A DNA stretch of 64,000 nucleotides from Heliopora coerulea (GCA_030142905.1 JASJOG010000287.1:248001-312000), one strand, 5' to 3'. Positions 11,801-22,935 are shown, counted from the first letter of the stretch. Translations and numbers: made by a program. Notes: generated by a model from the letters alone, not told the origin.

Positions 11801-14800
11801 TTGACGCCATGGATGAAGGCTTTAATGTCAGCATCAACATTACCGAAACATTGAAAGAACTTCAAAGGTTAACAAGAATTGATCGAAGACAGAAGAGTAG
11901 TTCGGAGAGGTTACGTAGACTCTTCGGCGGGGATCTCCAAACGGCTGTTACGACACTGGGTAGGATCAGAGCCTTGTTTAGGAAAGAGAAGAACTCGAGG
12001 CAAATGGTGAAGGAAAGTTTTATTCCATTCACAGAGACCGCGAGTAACCTTCTTGACGAAGAAAACTTACAAACGTGGGAGGAAGTAACGGAGGTAACGA
12101 GCAGACGATAGGAAAAGATGGATAGTTGATTTATTGTTGTTGGTCATCCTACTATAGACGAAGAGTAGCTAGGAGAGAAGTGTTCTCAAAATTTACCCCA
12201 TCCCGCTTTGCCAAAAAGAAAGTAATTACTTCTGGGCCAAGCGGCTTGTACAGTCCAGTTATTGTGAGTAATTTTTGAATTAATGTTTTGTATTTTAGGA
12301 CAGTCCTGACACACCCCGTGAGCTGATAGTAGATCTTAATGAATTTGGTTTGGATTTGGTGGAAGATTTAAGCGGTAATGAGGCCCACGTAAAAGAAGCG
12401 AGAGAAAAGAACCTCGCGTTTCAAGTGTGCCGAGTTGGCACCAAAAGTGAATTGAGAGAAAGCGGTTTGACCTTCCAACAAAACAACAGTCTTATACGTC
12501 TTCCTAAATCGATTTTTAACGAGAATTCACCTGAGGCGGTGTCGGTTGTCAACGTTGTCTACGACACGCTGAGCTCCATCTTAGTTGGTTTGAATGCAAC
12601 AGTGGAAAATTTAAGCACCAACGCGACACTTCACCACAGTTCGAAAATCATTTCCAGCACTGTAAAACCACTGGGGAAAGAGGTTTTTGAACAGCCCGTT
12701 AAAATTGTCTTGGAGACCAATGGAACGGTAAGGAAGAGAGGCACCTAGGGTTTCTGGTAGTGGTAAAGCAAAATCAAAAAAAAATTTGCCTCCAAAATAG
12801 AAAGTTGTGGAGCGACGAACAGGAAAAAAAAATTCTGTCTAAGTATAAGAAAAGTACTTCAGAATGCATTCCCTTGTGCAAATTTTGCTTAAAGGGTAAA
12901 GACACAATTTTGATGAACAGATACAACATGTGGTAGGGGCACAGTATTTTTGCCACCTATAAAGAGTGAATATCCCTCCGCGCCTCCCTCCTGGAGTAAG
13001 GAAACGTTGCGTGAATTCTTCATGAAATTGAAAACAGCAGGCTTGTGGCAATTTTCTATCTTTCAACAGAACCAATCCCATCTAATTTTTATTCAAGTCC
13101 AGTCCAACCATCCATTTCACGAATTTTTTGACCAAATTTACTTATGGTGGCTAATTCTTCGTTTCCCATCTGTTATTCCTTTTTTTGTAGTGATTACTTC
13201 AGTACATCTCTTGCTAACTTTCGTTGCTTATAGGTCTATAATACCACTTTTAGCAAACGATGTATTTTCTGGAAACCTGAAGAAAACAGTGAATGGAGCG
13301 ACAAGGGGTGCCGTGTTGTTCCCGAAGAAACCAATGAACATGTAACCACGTGTGAATGCAATCACCTGACTTTATTTGCAGTTATGGTGGACTACAATGG
13401 CGAAAGCACGGTAGGTTCGTAAAAAGGGTTAGGGTGCATATTTTAGAGAATTCATGTGGAAATCAAAGTGGTCAAAAATATTTACTGAGTGAACACAGGA
13501 AGCAACATCGGGTAGTTTGATGAAGGAGAGTGGAGGAAGGTTTATAATAAAAAAGTTGGCAATGCGTCCATAATTTACGCAAAGTGAAATTTGCTGTAAA
13601 TAGGTAATGCACTCCGTTTCCTTTGAACGAAGGTTCATTTAACGCGTTGTCACATAGTGCTGAATTTAGTGGTCTTCAGTTGCATCAATGGATAAAAAAG
13701 GCCGAGTGCTGGGAAAATGAAATGGAAACCCTGCTGACACGCATCGTTTGATTAGTCATATGGTGTAGTGTGACGTCATTTGTATCAAATTATTACACTG
13801 AATTTGGGTTGATGCTCCTCCGTCATGTTACCCCTGCAAAGCACAGTTTGTGTCGGTTAGCGTTTTGTAGATTTTTATTTCCACATAAGGCCTAGTTGTC
13901 GTGATTTTCAGTGGTTTCCAAGTACATTAACTCTTTTCAACCCGTACAGGGCTTCTATAATTATATTCATAAGGCTAAAGCCAGACTATTTTACTCAACA
14001 GAGACATCTGGAAAGAAAGAGAAAATATAAATACCTACAACGAAAAAAATTGGAGTTGTTGGTCATTTAATGTAATCCATGTTCTGTACAAGTGAACCAA
14101 CGTTATTAGGTTCGATATCACTTGGACAGTTCTGATTGGTTCACTGTTTCTTGACGCCATTCATGCGTCTCTCCATTCAAAGATCATGGGCAACAACCTT
14201 GGAAAGTGCACTTGGGATCACACCCATTGAACTATTTAAACTTTTTTGTATCATGGAATCAATATTGGTTTTTTTGTCTTTTCCTCCAGAGTTCCTTGGT
14301 ATCGTCAAGCTTGGAAATTATATCTACAGTAGGCTCGGCAATTTCACTGGCGGCTGTGGTCTTAACCATTTTTGTTTACGTCTACCTTTGGAAGACTCTC
14401 ATGTCCGCACGTTTTGTTAATCTCATGAATCTTTGCATTGCCATTGCACTGCTGGACACGTTATCAGTGATAAGAGGTCCCTATAAACACGATGAGGTAA
14501 TTTAATTCATGTTGTCGAAAGGTCGTCGTAACTCTGACGATGGATAATATGGGGTTGAGGAGCGAAAGCAATTCAATTTTACGAGAGCGTAATAATTTCG
14601 AAACTATTCACCGGAAACCATTCAGCAGGGTCTGATAAGTTGTTTCACGCTCCCCCGAGATTTTTGAGGATCTGGAAATGAGGATCCTAGAATTTCCAAG
14701 TTGTGCAAACGACAGTTCCTGGTAAGAGGTTACCGCATAAGCACATACATATGTCTCCATCTCCGCCTACATTTATGTCTGCGTCTGTGTCAATGTATAT

Positions 14801-17800
14801 ATGTTTATGGTAATGTCTATGTCTTTATGTATTAAATGTTCCTGTTGAGTCATTGTTCTTGTCTTTTTTCGTGTTGTTAGATAATGTTACATGAGATGAT
14901 ATTTGACGTAAAAGGTTGCAGCAACAGATCTTCCTTTACTAATCGTAGCCACATGGCATGTTACGCACATTGATCTCTGGTGTAATGCTTGTGCTATTAA
15001 GGCTTGGTTACACCAACGCCAAAGACTCCGGATTCATTAACACACCAGATTCCAACGCAGAAAGAATTTAATATTCGTAGTTGTTTACGTCCACCTACCA
15101 ACCTGGATATTTCGTTAAGTAATGCTAAAATCCGCATACTTTTCAAAAGGATTTAACGCCACGATTTGGGCTGCCAGATCTCGGCCACCATATATTTTTC
15201 CAGTTGCTTCCCATAATACTTTCCTAAATCACTGCCACGGCAATTTATATACTCAAAAATGAAGAAAATTTCTTTGGATTTATAGCTCTCCGGATTCAAA
15301 GTATCTAGATTCCTTTCTCGATTCATATTTTTTCGAATCTGTGAGCAATTCGAAGATTTTGTGCACTGGATTGGTTCCTTGCGTGTAAACGATACTTGGA
15401 ATCAGAATAAAAAGCTTCCGTTTCTCCTAAGAATCCGATGAAATTGGGTCTACTGTAAACTAAGCCTAGAAATCGACTTTAAAAAATGGTCTCTCATAAC
15501 ATCACCTTTTAGTTGAAGTTGTTGTTCTTTTTTTGTTGCAACTTCTCGTCAAGGGGACTGTTGTGTTGTATAGTTTCCAAAAACAGATTACAAATAGCTT
15601 TTTAAGAAGCAGTTCTTTGATCTTTGTTAATTTTGTAGGAAGTGTGTCAAGCAATGGGAATACTTTTGCATTATTTCGTCCTTGCCTTATTTATGTGGAT
15701 GTTATGTGAAGGAATTTTGCTCTGTCGTCTTTTGACTCAAGTCTTCAAGAGTAATTTTGGGAGAAAATGGTACCTCTTCGTTCATCTTCTTGGATGGGGT
15801 AATTGAATTAGTGTCTCTTGACTTCTTGAATGAAAGATTCTTTTATATCTACTGTTGTTTAGATGAAGTTATACAATTCGAGGGAACAAGAACTCTAGGG
15901 TGTTGCCCGTGTGCAATGCTCATTTATTTAAGTGGCGGGCAAGTTTTGGCGGTCAGATTTCTAGGCTAATATTTAAATAAGAAAGTTTTTGAAAAACATT
16001 TTATGACAAATGTAAGCGACAGAAGAATAAGGTTTATTGAACGGCGTTTCGATGTCATCTTAGCATCATGATCAACTTCCAGTGATGAAGTTACAAGGGC
16101 GTAGATAATTACAAAGACGATGACATAAGACATGCAGCAAAATAAAAAGCAAAAAGCGGTGAGGCAATCAAGCGAAGTTAATAAAAAGGTTTACTTAGCC
16201 TAGAAATGTGCTTCAATTTTTCCTGTACAGGTTTTCCTGCTCTAATTGTTGCCATATCACTTGGCGTTGCTGGACCATCAGAATACGGCCAAGCTGGAAA
16301 TTGCTGGTTGAATAAATCTAATGGTTTCATATGGGCAGCACTTGGATCAATGATAGCTGTTTTATTGGTAAGGATTGCCGAACGACACCATTACGTACCT
16401 TCCTAACTACCAGAATTACCACAAGTAATGTTACTGCTTCAACCCTTACGGAGGTTTATAAGATCTGGACTAACGCCCTTCTTAAGTATCTCAGTAAAGG
16501 CGATGTCAAACAAAGGTGCGCAACAGAGAATTTTGAAGGGCATTGGTCGCATCATCTCTCGTGTTTGGATCACAGTATCCAAACACGGAAATCCATTTGG
16601 TTTTTCTTAAATGCTTAACCTTGTTTTACTCTTTTGACGGAAACATAATGAAAACGACATACTTACACGCAGTCACTTAAACTTATCATACCTCCCAAGT
16701 ACAAAGGGATTCATCAACCATGAAATACCAACTGTCCTAGCGTATGACGTTATAATTATGCTTATGTAGAAAGTGTGGACCAAGCACCCCAAACAGTAGT
16801 CGAACTAGCGACCTCCATATGCTCAACTAACCAAATAGTCAAACAGACTCAGAAGGAGAGCAACGTATACAAGTGTCAGTACTGAGTCGAGTAATGCACA
16901 TACATGCTGCCAAAGCGACGACCTCATTATGACAATAATTCTGAATCTACTGCACAATGTTGTACATAAGTTATATGCATGTGCGACCTTTCCGATTGAA
17001 ATTTCTTTTTAAAAGGGTCATTCCATGCCTCCATCATCTATCATACTGACTTCTCAGCAGAACTGCAGCCTAAATAACCAACCTTTATTTCTTCTGTAGG
17101 CCAATTCCGTTTTCTATGGGCTCATGTTGTATCGACTTGTCACTTCCTACAAACTCCAACAACAAAACTTGGTGGCCAAGTTTAGAGCCAGCATTCGTGC
17201 GTCTGTCGTCATTTTACCCATTTTAGGTTTTACATGGATTTTCGCAATTTTTGATTACTTCTTCGACGACGTTGTTTGCAAATATTTCTTTGCAATTTTG
17301 AATTCTCTTCAAGGATTTTGCATCTTTCTTTTTCATTGTGTAATAAACGAGCAGGTGAATATAGTTACAGTTTTTACCCATCCATTTATTTTTTGTATTT
17401 CTGTCAGTCCGTTTGTCCTTCGTCGTGGCCTCGAAACATCTATCCGGGTTTTTGGGGGTTTTTTATTCGTCCCACAGTACGTTCGTTGTTTGACCGTTGC
17501 TTCCATTAATATATCTTTCTGTTTCAAGGCTGTAAGAAGGATTTTGGTTCACCGAGTTAGAATGCAAGCCTCTACGAAATTAGAAAGCTCTAGGTGTGTC
17601 GGGGACATGCTCCTCGGGGGGAGTTTGAAACCTAGAGTCTCTGAAACACCTGAACTCTGGCGGTTATAGAATGCTCAAAAGGCAACACCTTTCAAGAAAT
17701 TGAAAACATCAATATTGCTTTTTTCATGATTTATTTTATACTGAATCACGCGATACACACGTTTGAGCCGCAGACAAGCAAACTTTGAGTGATTTCAATT

Positions 17801-18435
17801 GCATACAGTATCTGTGTACTAGGATATTAAAAACTGAAGCGTCCAATTTCACTCTTTTATTTTGATATTTTTTATCTCGAAAATTTTTACCAACTCAACT
17901 GACTAGGTTGACTCTAGAATAGTTACGGGTCAGTGACTACGTTTGTTTGACTGCCTGTCTCTTGTCTGCCTGTCTGTCTGTCTGCCTGTCTATCTGCCTG
18001 TCTGTCTTCCTCTCTGCCTGTCTGTCTATCTGTCTTTATGCCTGTCTCTGTCACTTATGTCAACAGGTTGCGTCTACATGATGTTAAATAATTCATAACC
18101 GCCGTGTGATTAGAGACATTTGCGTTAAATCTTGATTTTTACGACTTTCCAGGTACAGCAAGCGTTATTTAAATCAAAGAGGCCAGAACGTCAAAGTATT
18201 TTAAATAAAATAAGAAGTCGAGAAAAGTGTAAGTATCGAAGTCAAAGTTTCTGAATTATACTTGGTATATTTATTTAAGAGTTGCTTAAAAACATTACGA
18301 GCATTTAAAAAACTAGTCATTTCAAGTATACCACAAAACTATTTGGTTTTCAGTGACTCTATTCTTTTGTTTGATTTTATTTTAGACATGCAAGAATCCC
18401 ACGATAGCCTGAACACTCTGAACACTTTTGATTAA
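537..18435 (+). CDS. Adhesion G protein-coupled receptor, paralog A (Ig-Ig-HormR-GAIN-7TM)
   Basis: Fifteen exons: 537-684, 5050-5269, 5930-6024, 7138-7389, 8431-8538, 10235-10341, 11800-12093, 12299-12727, 13234-13410, 14290-14496, 15639-15798, 16231-16367, 17100-17354, 18153-18228, 18386-18435. All introns are GT-AG and phases chain to 2715 nt (904 aa plus stop). Residues 1-25 are a signal peptide. Two Ig-like domains follow (about 50-154 and 155-238), each with Cys-Trp-Cys, the first ending DDSGFYKC. HormR (239-310) has four Cys. GAIN runs 311-610, with GPS residues CIFW, WSDKGC and CECNHLT, so autocleavage is predicted between Leu596 and Thr597, freeing the tethered agonist TLFAVMV. The 7TM region (about 611-863) shows LLHYFVLALFMWMLCEG in TM3, LPILGFTWIF in TM6 and FAILNSLQGFCIFLFHC in TM7, with the Cys pair EVC/GNCW. 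Ligand and G protein are unknown. Extra exons in the 4.4-kb first intron cannot be excluded. Confidence 0.93.
2523..2869 (+). repeat. Copy-1-specific segment with tRNA-derived SINE-like head
   Basis: In copy 2 the bases flanking this segment are joined directly (about 30994), so it is either an insertion in copy 1 or a deletion in copy 2. It contains an A-box-like TAGCTCAGGTAGCGG near 2659 and a B-box-like GGGTACGATTCC near 2702, spaced as in tRNA-derived SINEs. No target-site duplication was seen, which favours deletion from copy 2. Open frames across it look repeat-derived, not genic. Confidence 0.55.
3876..4215. repeat. Foldback (inverted repeat) element with about 150-bp arms
   Basis: The left arm 3876-4026 is nearly the reverse complement of the right arm 4061-4215, with a loop of about 34 bases. 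It sits between TA-rich microsatellites. Each arm carries a Penelope-type hammerhead-like core. The left-arm version (minus strand) has CTGATGA, GAAA and a UA cleavage dinucleotide, while the right-arm version reads GAGAA at the cleavage position and is probably dead. No equivalent was seen at the matching place in copy 2. Confidence 0.8.
3885..3940 (-). ncRNA. Hammerhead ribozyme-like motif
   Basis: Read on the minus strand, CTGATGA (3921-3927) is followed by a short GC-closed hairpin, then GAAA (3907-3910), then CTC-A-GAG-TA. Flanking bases allow a five-pair helix I with two wobbles. The layout matches the minimal hammerheads known from Penelope-like elements. Helix II is short, so activity is uncertain. 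Confidence 0.5.
4338..4383 (+). ncRNA. Hammerhead ribozyme motif (best formed in the window)
   Basis: The conserved core CTGATGA (4343-4349) and GAAA (4366-4369) enclose helix II, CGTC (4351-4354) with GACG (4361-4364). Helix III is CTC/GAG around one T. A UA cleavage site ends at 4378. Helix I is a perfect five pairs, GTTGT (4338-4342) with ACAAC (4379-4383). All core residues expected of a hammerhead are present. It lies just left of a long TA microsatellite and looks like part of a Penelope-like element terminal repeat. Confidence 0.7.
5695..5845. repeat. TATATG/TATGTA microsatellite
   Basis: A hexanucleotide-like tract lies in intron 2 of receptor A. It is much shorter at the matching site in copy 2 (about 34810-34895), so it has changed length since the duplication. 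Reading frames across it are translated repeat. Confidence 0.85.
6674..6706 (-). ncRNA. Hammerhead ribozyme-like motif, left arm
   Basis: On the minus strand CTGATGA (6696-6702) precedes a GTTGT/ACAAC helix II, then GAAACGTT, the last triplet giving a permissible GUU cleavage site. Helix I is only TCT with AGA. It is the inverted partner of the motif near 6958. Confidence 0.5.
6955..6993 (+). ncRNA. Hammerhead ribozyme-like motif, right arm
   Basis: CTGATGA (6958-6964), helix II GTTGT (6966-6970) with ACAAC (6978-6982), GAAA (6983-6986), then CGTC with predicted cleavage after 6990. Helix I is TCT/AGA and helix III is minimal, as in Penelope-like elements, where two units may need to pair to cleave. 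Confidence 0.55.
10521..10815 (+). repeat. Degenerate telomere-like array (GATTAG/GGGTTA variants), copy 1
   Basis: About 295 bases of imperfect 6-mers such as GATTAG, GGTTAG and GGGTTA lie in intron 6 of receptor A. The matching array in copy 2 is longer (38941-39303). It is interstitial and interrupted, so it is a minisatellite and not a chromosome end. Confidence 0.85.
11211..11396. mobile_element. hAT-type MITE, 186 bp
   Basis: The ends are CAGTGGCCTAACGGA and its imperfect reverse complement TCCGTTATGCCACTG. An 8-bp direct repeat AAAGATAG flanks it (11203-11210 and 11397-11404), the target-duplication length of hAT transposons. The same 186-bp element with the same TSD is at 39743-39928, so it was present before the tandem duplication. 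No coding capacity. Confidence 0.88.
17940..18058 (+). repeat. GTCT/GCCT tetranucleotide tract, copy 1
   Basis: Imperfect CTGT/CTGC tetramers in the intron before the last two coding exons of receptor A. Present also at 46556-46678 with small length changes. Confidence 0.85.
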
Positions 18436-18445
18436 TTGAAAACAA

Positions 18446-18451
18446 AATAAA
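18446..18451 (+). terminator. Poly(A) signal of receptor A
   Basis: AATAAA lies 11 bases after the receptor A stop codon. The same hexamer follows the paralog's stop at about 47071. It is unusually close to the stop, so a more distal signal may be used. Confidence 0.45.
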
Positions 18452-18901
18452 CACGTAGTAGTCAACGAGGTTTAATATCAGATAGTATTGACAAACTTTA
18501 AGATAAGATATGTATATTGTTCTCCGGTTATGTGATACAGTCATTTATAGAATATACAAGATCAAACATTAAAAATATTTGTTACTAAATCATGAACGTT
18601 GAAAACAAATTAAAATAATTTATGAAAAAGGAGATAATTCATGAGAAGTAATTCTTCTAAAAGAGAAGGATTTGGGACAAATGAATTACGTTCGTTTATT
18701 CATCAAAAATTTAATTCGACAGGCTTTTTGTCGTCTTATGAAACGGTTCGATAAATGTATTGCTAAGGAACGTCAATGATTTAGTAATAAAGATTTTTAA
18801 AGTTTGATGTTGTCTATGACGTATATGTGTATATATATAAATGATGATCGCGTACCGCGTGAAACTCTGAGTAGTGACAGCATCTTACTGTAAAATAAAT
18901 A

Positions 18902-18944
<43 letters not shown>

Positions 18945-20590
18945 TAATTTTTGACATCCTGTACACTTGTAGGTATTAATTAAATGTTGATGGTGTAAAA
19001 GTAGATGAAATAAATTTTCCTGACCAATTAGATGTGAAGGTTTTTATAACTCGAGTGACAATTGCCTTTCAAATACAGCGTGATTATGCATGGTCGTCTT
19101 AAAGGAGGTGGCGCTTCTGCTACGATCGCTTCTTTATGCAAATTTCCTTATCAAGCATTGTTTCCCTAGGATTATTCGAACTTCAAAACAAACAAACTAA
19201 TGGATTCGCTTTAAACATCCTAGTTGGATTATTATACCCCACATGTGGTTGCTCGTTGGAAACAAAGCGGTCAACATGTGAAAAATAGGTGAGTCATTAA
19301 AGTTGATTTCGATTTTAGTGTCGATTTTCATAACTTTTTCAAATCGTTGGATTGTACTTTGGTGATTTAGTATATATTTACCTTAATATATTATTTAGTA
19401 TATATGTACCAAGCAAAGTTTTCAGATATACGTGTGTATGTATATATATATATATATATAATTATATATATAATTATATATAAATGAAGTAACCCAAGTT
19501 TTTGTCTTGTCTACCTATATATATATATATATGTATGAAAACTTTGCTTGACGACTTCCAACGTCTAAAGTTCGTTTCAACGGGAGACATTATTGACTGA
19601 AAACAATCCAACCATCTTCTTGAAGCCAATAATGAACTTTGAGCACAATTTAATTCTCCTCCCGACTTCTTTGACTTGGTGACTGGCGTAACCAAAAAGA
19701 ATACTCCATCATTTCCATGACATTATAAAGCTGAAATGCAAAGCAATATGATATGTACATGGTAACACTGTCAGTGACTCTATGCCAGTCATTAAGTATA
19801 AGATATGTAGATTTGTTATATTCATACGTGCATGTATTTGTGTGTATGTATTCTATATATATCTGATGTATGATGTTACCCGTGTTTTCCAAAATACTTC
19901 TTTTGAACAAGGTTGATGTCATGATGTGCTGATCACTCGTTCACTTTGTTGTTTATTCACTTCCGTTCACTCATTGGATTTGATTTTAGACAAACTGCTG
20001 AATCTGTTCTAGTTGCCAAACACCGCCCTATACTTAATGCACAAGTCGAAGCTTTTCCATGGTCTCTTTTCTAAATGCAAAGAATTACTTAAACAATTTT
20101 CTCCGTTGTATGTTTTTCTTCAAGTAAAAGCATCATTTGTCCTTCATGAGCGTAGTGCATGACCACTTTGAATGAAACCTTTTGTTTTGTTTATTTTTCT
20201 TTAATAAAACTTCTTAAATTCTCTTTCAAAAAATGTCGCGTTGTTAAAACAGCAATGTAACGCCATTTTACTTCACCCAAACTCCAAACTACAAAGGAAT
20301 GCAAATTCCATATAATAGAGAACATTTTACCTGTCATCTATAAACCTCCAAAATCCACAGCGCACCCCACTCAAGAATTCAGGCTCCATTGTTGAAAATC
20401 CTGGATTGGGCCATTGGGTTAGGTCATCCAAATCTAAATTCTTGTTACTAATGAAAAGGCCTAGAAATCTTTCTACCCTATCAAAAAAATCTTTTCCATG
20501 ATACCGAACGCTTTTGTCATTGCAAATGACCAAATCGGACGAGGCATGGATGACTTCGTTTTTATTCTTGATCGGAGTTTGTACCATCAT
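18452..20590. other. Intergenic, copy 1: no gene seen
   Basis: The stretch between receptor A and the ankyrin exon fragment is AT-rich, with TA microsatellites near 18907-18942 and 19440-19530. A hammerhead-like 3' half near 18840-18880 starts with ATGATGA instead of CTGATGA and is probably dead. A segment near 19073-19290 is conserved with copy 2 but shows no sustained reading frame in either. Confidence 0.6.
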
Positions 20591-20595
20591 TGTAG

Positions 20596-20994
20596 GTCGG
20601 TACTAGAACGCAACCAGTGAGACGTAGTAGCCGTGTGGAGACTGGGACTAGAAAATTAAGCATATTTATTTACCTGATATCCTTTCACCTGAAATGGAAG
20701 ACCATCTTGAAATTTCAATGGTCTTAAGATTCAAAATTATCATGAATGTTTTGATTAGGATTAGGATTAGGATTAGGGTTGTGGTTAGTTTTAGGATTCG
20801 AGTTAAGATTAGGATCTTAAACCTAATCCTAACCCAACTCGTAATCCTAAGCGTTGACGTGTCACCTCTGGTAGCATTTTAAATTAACCCCAACAACTTT
20901 TTCCAAAAAGTTATCATAAATAAAGTATTTAATTTTTCAGTCCCAGTCTTCCCACGGTTACCTGGTCTCAGTGATTACGTTCTAGTGCTGACCA
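20596..20994. repeat. Inverted repeat around GATTAG tracts upstream of ankyrin exon, copy 1
   Basis: About 75-bp arms (20596-20672 and 20919-20994) are imperfect reverse complements. Between them a GATTAG run (about 20755-20780) faces a CCTAAT run (about 20820-20850). The pair ends about 195 bases before the ankyrin ATG. The same structure precedes the intact ankyrin gene in copy 2. Confidence 0.75.
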
Positions 20995-21188
20995 TTATCC
21001 TACTGAGACATGTCAGCAACTTTCTGTTCTTTAAATCAAGGTGCGGATTTCAGGCAATGAAAGCACACATTGTCGAAATTTTATTTTATAAAGAAATCTC
21101 GTTATCAGGACAATCTGACCGCGGGGGCATATTTCTTGATTCTTAACATATATTTGATTATAGATTCCATTAAGCAAATGTACGGTAG

Positions 21189-21325
21189 ATGACGGAGCTT
21201 CACGAAGCTGCAGCAAATGGTGATTTAAAAGCACTTAAGTGTCTTCTGGTAGATTCTGACATCGATATAGATGCTGAAGACTGGGACTGGGGAAAACGTA
21301 CTGCCCTTCACATCTCAGCGTCCAA
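21189..21325 (+). pseudogene. Truncated first exon of ANKRD66-like ankyrin gene (copy 1)
   Basis: The frame starts MTELHEAAANGDLKALKC and follows the first coding exon at 50231-50369 almost exactly, with one residue change (Asp for Gly). It stops matching at 21325, two bases before the exon end in the intact copy, so the splice donor and the second exon are missing. Past the junction it reads into antisense of the D8C exon and stops at about 21374. The upstream region is shared with the intact gene, so it may still be transcribed. Confidence 0.9.
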
Positions 21326-21379
21326 CTCAAGACGCACACTTATTACTTGTAACACAGTTCTTTACCTCTGTTGACTTAC

Positions 21380-21989
21380 CAGTGCTTGAAGCATAGGAAA
21401 ACGTACTTTGAGACGACGTTGGAGGAGATGTGGAGGGGTTGTTCCCGTATGTACCGCAATAAACCTTGTAGCATACTTCGATTCGCGGCAGTCTGTATAC
21501 AAAATATCCCCCGCAATTCGTGATCAGAATTATCTTTTGTGTACCGCAGCTACGGTTCTTGTAAATATCAAAACATACTTCAGCAGTAATGGTAATATTT
21601 GGTCCACGAGGATGGTTGCCTCTCACCCATCCTGGTGATTCCGTAGAGCACTTTCCTCGTTTGACATAGTCAGACGGCATTCTGTTCCCTGCGTCCCCAG
21701 AAAATCGATACCATGCTTTATGAACAAGTGTATTGTCACATGCACGAAGTCGTCCTGACTCAGTACCAACGTTGCGAGACCGTTCACTTAGGTTGGTGTA
21801 GTGATTGCACTGCGTCACGTATTGTTTCGCAATTACAACAATAACATAGTTCTTGAAAATGGATGTAGCTGTTACAAAATACAGACAACGTAACAGGTTT
21901 TTCTCCGACCACATCCTTCCCGCATGTGCAGTGCATTCAAGGTCTTCACTGTCTAAATTCAAGGACTGGATCTTTATGAACCTCAACAT
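21380..21989 (-). pseudogene. D8C (uromodulin-type) domain exon, cut off from its gene by the duplication junction
   Basis: On the minus strand an open frame begins at ATG 21989, with a second ATG at 21914. It has a hydrophobic N-terminal stretch (CLYFVTATSIF, then YVIVVIA) that could be a secretion signal. A D8C-like domain follows, with exactly eight Cys (CNHY, ACDN, KCST, VCFD, SCGT, NCGG, VCYK, YCGT) and the family hallmarks WYRF, GNRMP and GGYFVYRL. A strong donor G|GTAAGT ends the exon at 21380. Only 54 bases remain before the junction, so the next exons cannot be here. Read without splicing, it stops at 21327. D8C proteins are secreted or surface proteins. Its complete original is predicted left of the window. 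Confidence 0.75.
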
Positions 21990-22728
21990 TTACGTATCAC
22001 GGGGTCACTTCAAACTTGACAAGCCTCGACGGGAAACTGAACCAGGGAAAAGTTATTTGAAACCAAAGGTCTAATCAATTCTGTCAACACGACGGAATTT
22101 CACCCGTTCTCGTGTTTTCTAAGCTGTTTCATTCTGATGCCCACGCACAAATACCATCGACCGTTTCGCTTGTTGGCTGGACTCGAGAAGATGATGTCAT
22201 GATGAAAATAATGATAAATGGCACGACGTGAAAAAAACGCAGTCTTCCTTTGTCTCATAAAACGGAAGGCGAGCATTAATGAGTGGAGTGTTGAAGGTGC
22301 AAATTAGCCACATTATCAATTAACATGAGGTCGACAGAAGCTGAAGAGTGCAGCTGAAAATGAAAGTGACGAAAAATCCCAAATTAATATAAGCTTGCAT
22401 GGAATCCAATACAGTCAACTCTCTCTAAAGCGGACATCCTCGGGACTAGCTTTAAGTGTCCGACTTAGAGAGATGTCCGCTTTGTAGAGAGTGAATGTAC
22501 AAGGAAATAGGTAGGGCCGGGACCAGCTAGTTGCGTCCGCCTTAGAGAGACAGTGGCGTAACTTGGGTTTTTTTTGTGGGAGGGCGGCGAAAACCTAATT
22601 ATCCCGACAAACTTTATAACATGTTTAAGATTGATTATCCTAAGAATTATCTATTGTCCTCAACCTTTACGATGTTATATGTAATATTTCATAAACGAGG
22701 GTGAGTGTTTTGCCAGGGGTTTCAAACA

Positions 22729-22935
22729 CGAGAGAACAATAAAAATCACGAGGCCGTAGACCGAGTGATTTTCACTATTTTTTGTCCTTGGTAAAACCCG
22801 AGAGGAGAATAAAAATCACGAGGACGCAGGCCGAGTGATTTTTATTGCTCTCGAATGTTTTACAAACTCGAGAGAACAATGAAAATGATGAGGAGGTAGG
22901 CCAAGTGCTTTTTATTGTTCTCGAATATTTGTAAA
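22729..22935. repeat. Three tandem palindromic units of about 70 bp
   Basis: Units start near 22729, 22799 and 22868. Each reads CGAGAGAACAATAAAAATCA, then a short GC-rich turn, then the reverse complement, then a spacer of about 8-12 bases. Each unit could fold as a near-perfect hairpin. The position inside an hAT-like shell suggests a transposon-associated minisatellite. Confidence 0.7.

Larger units (their letters stand above)
1..21325 (+). repeat. Segmental tandem duplication, copy 1 (left part outside window)
   Basis: This stretch aligns colinearly with 28554-50367. All 15 exons of the receptor gene, most of their introns, an hAT MITE, the degenerate telomere-like arrays, a GTCT-rich tract and the first exon of an ankyrin gene recur in the same order and orientation, offset by about 28.5-29.0 kb. 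Homology is already present at base 1, so the left end lies outside the window. The right end is sharp: both copies share the bases up to 21325 (50367 in copy 2) and then diverge completely, inside the ankyrin first exon. Much of the intron sequence looks about 1-2% divergent by eye, with some patches near 10%. Confidence 0.96.

Noticed and set aside
22729..22935. CRISPR-like array
   Set aside because: Three palindromic units with very short spacers in a eukaryotic transposon. No spacer diversity and no cas genes.
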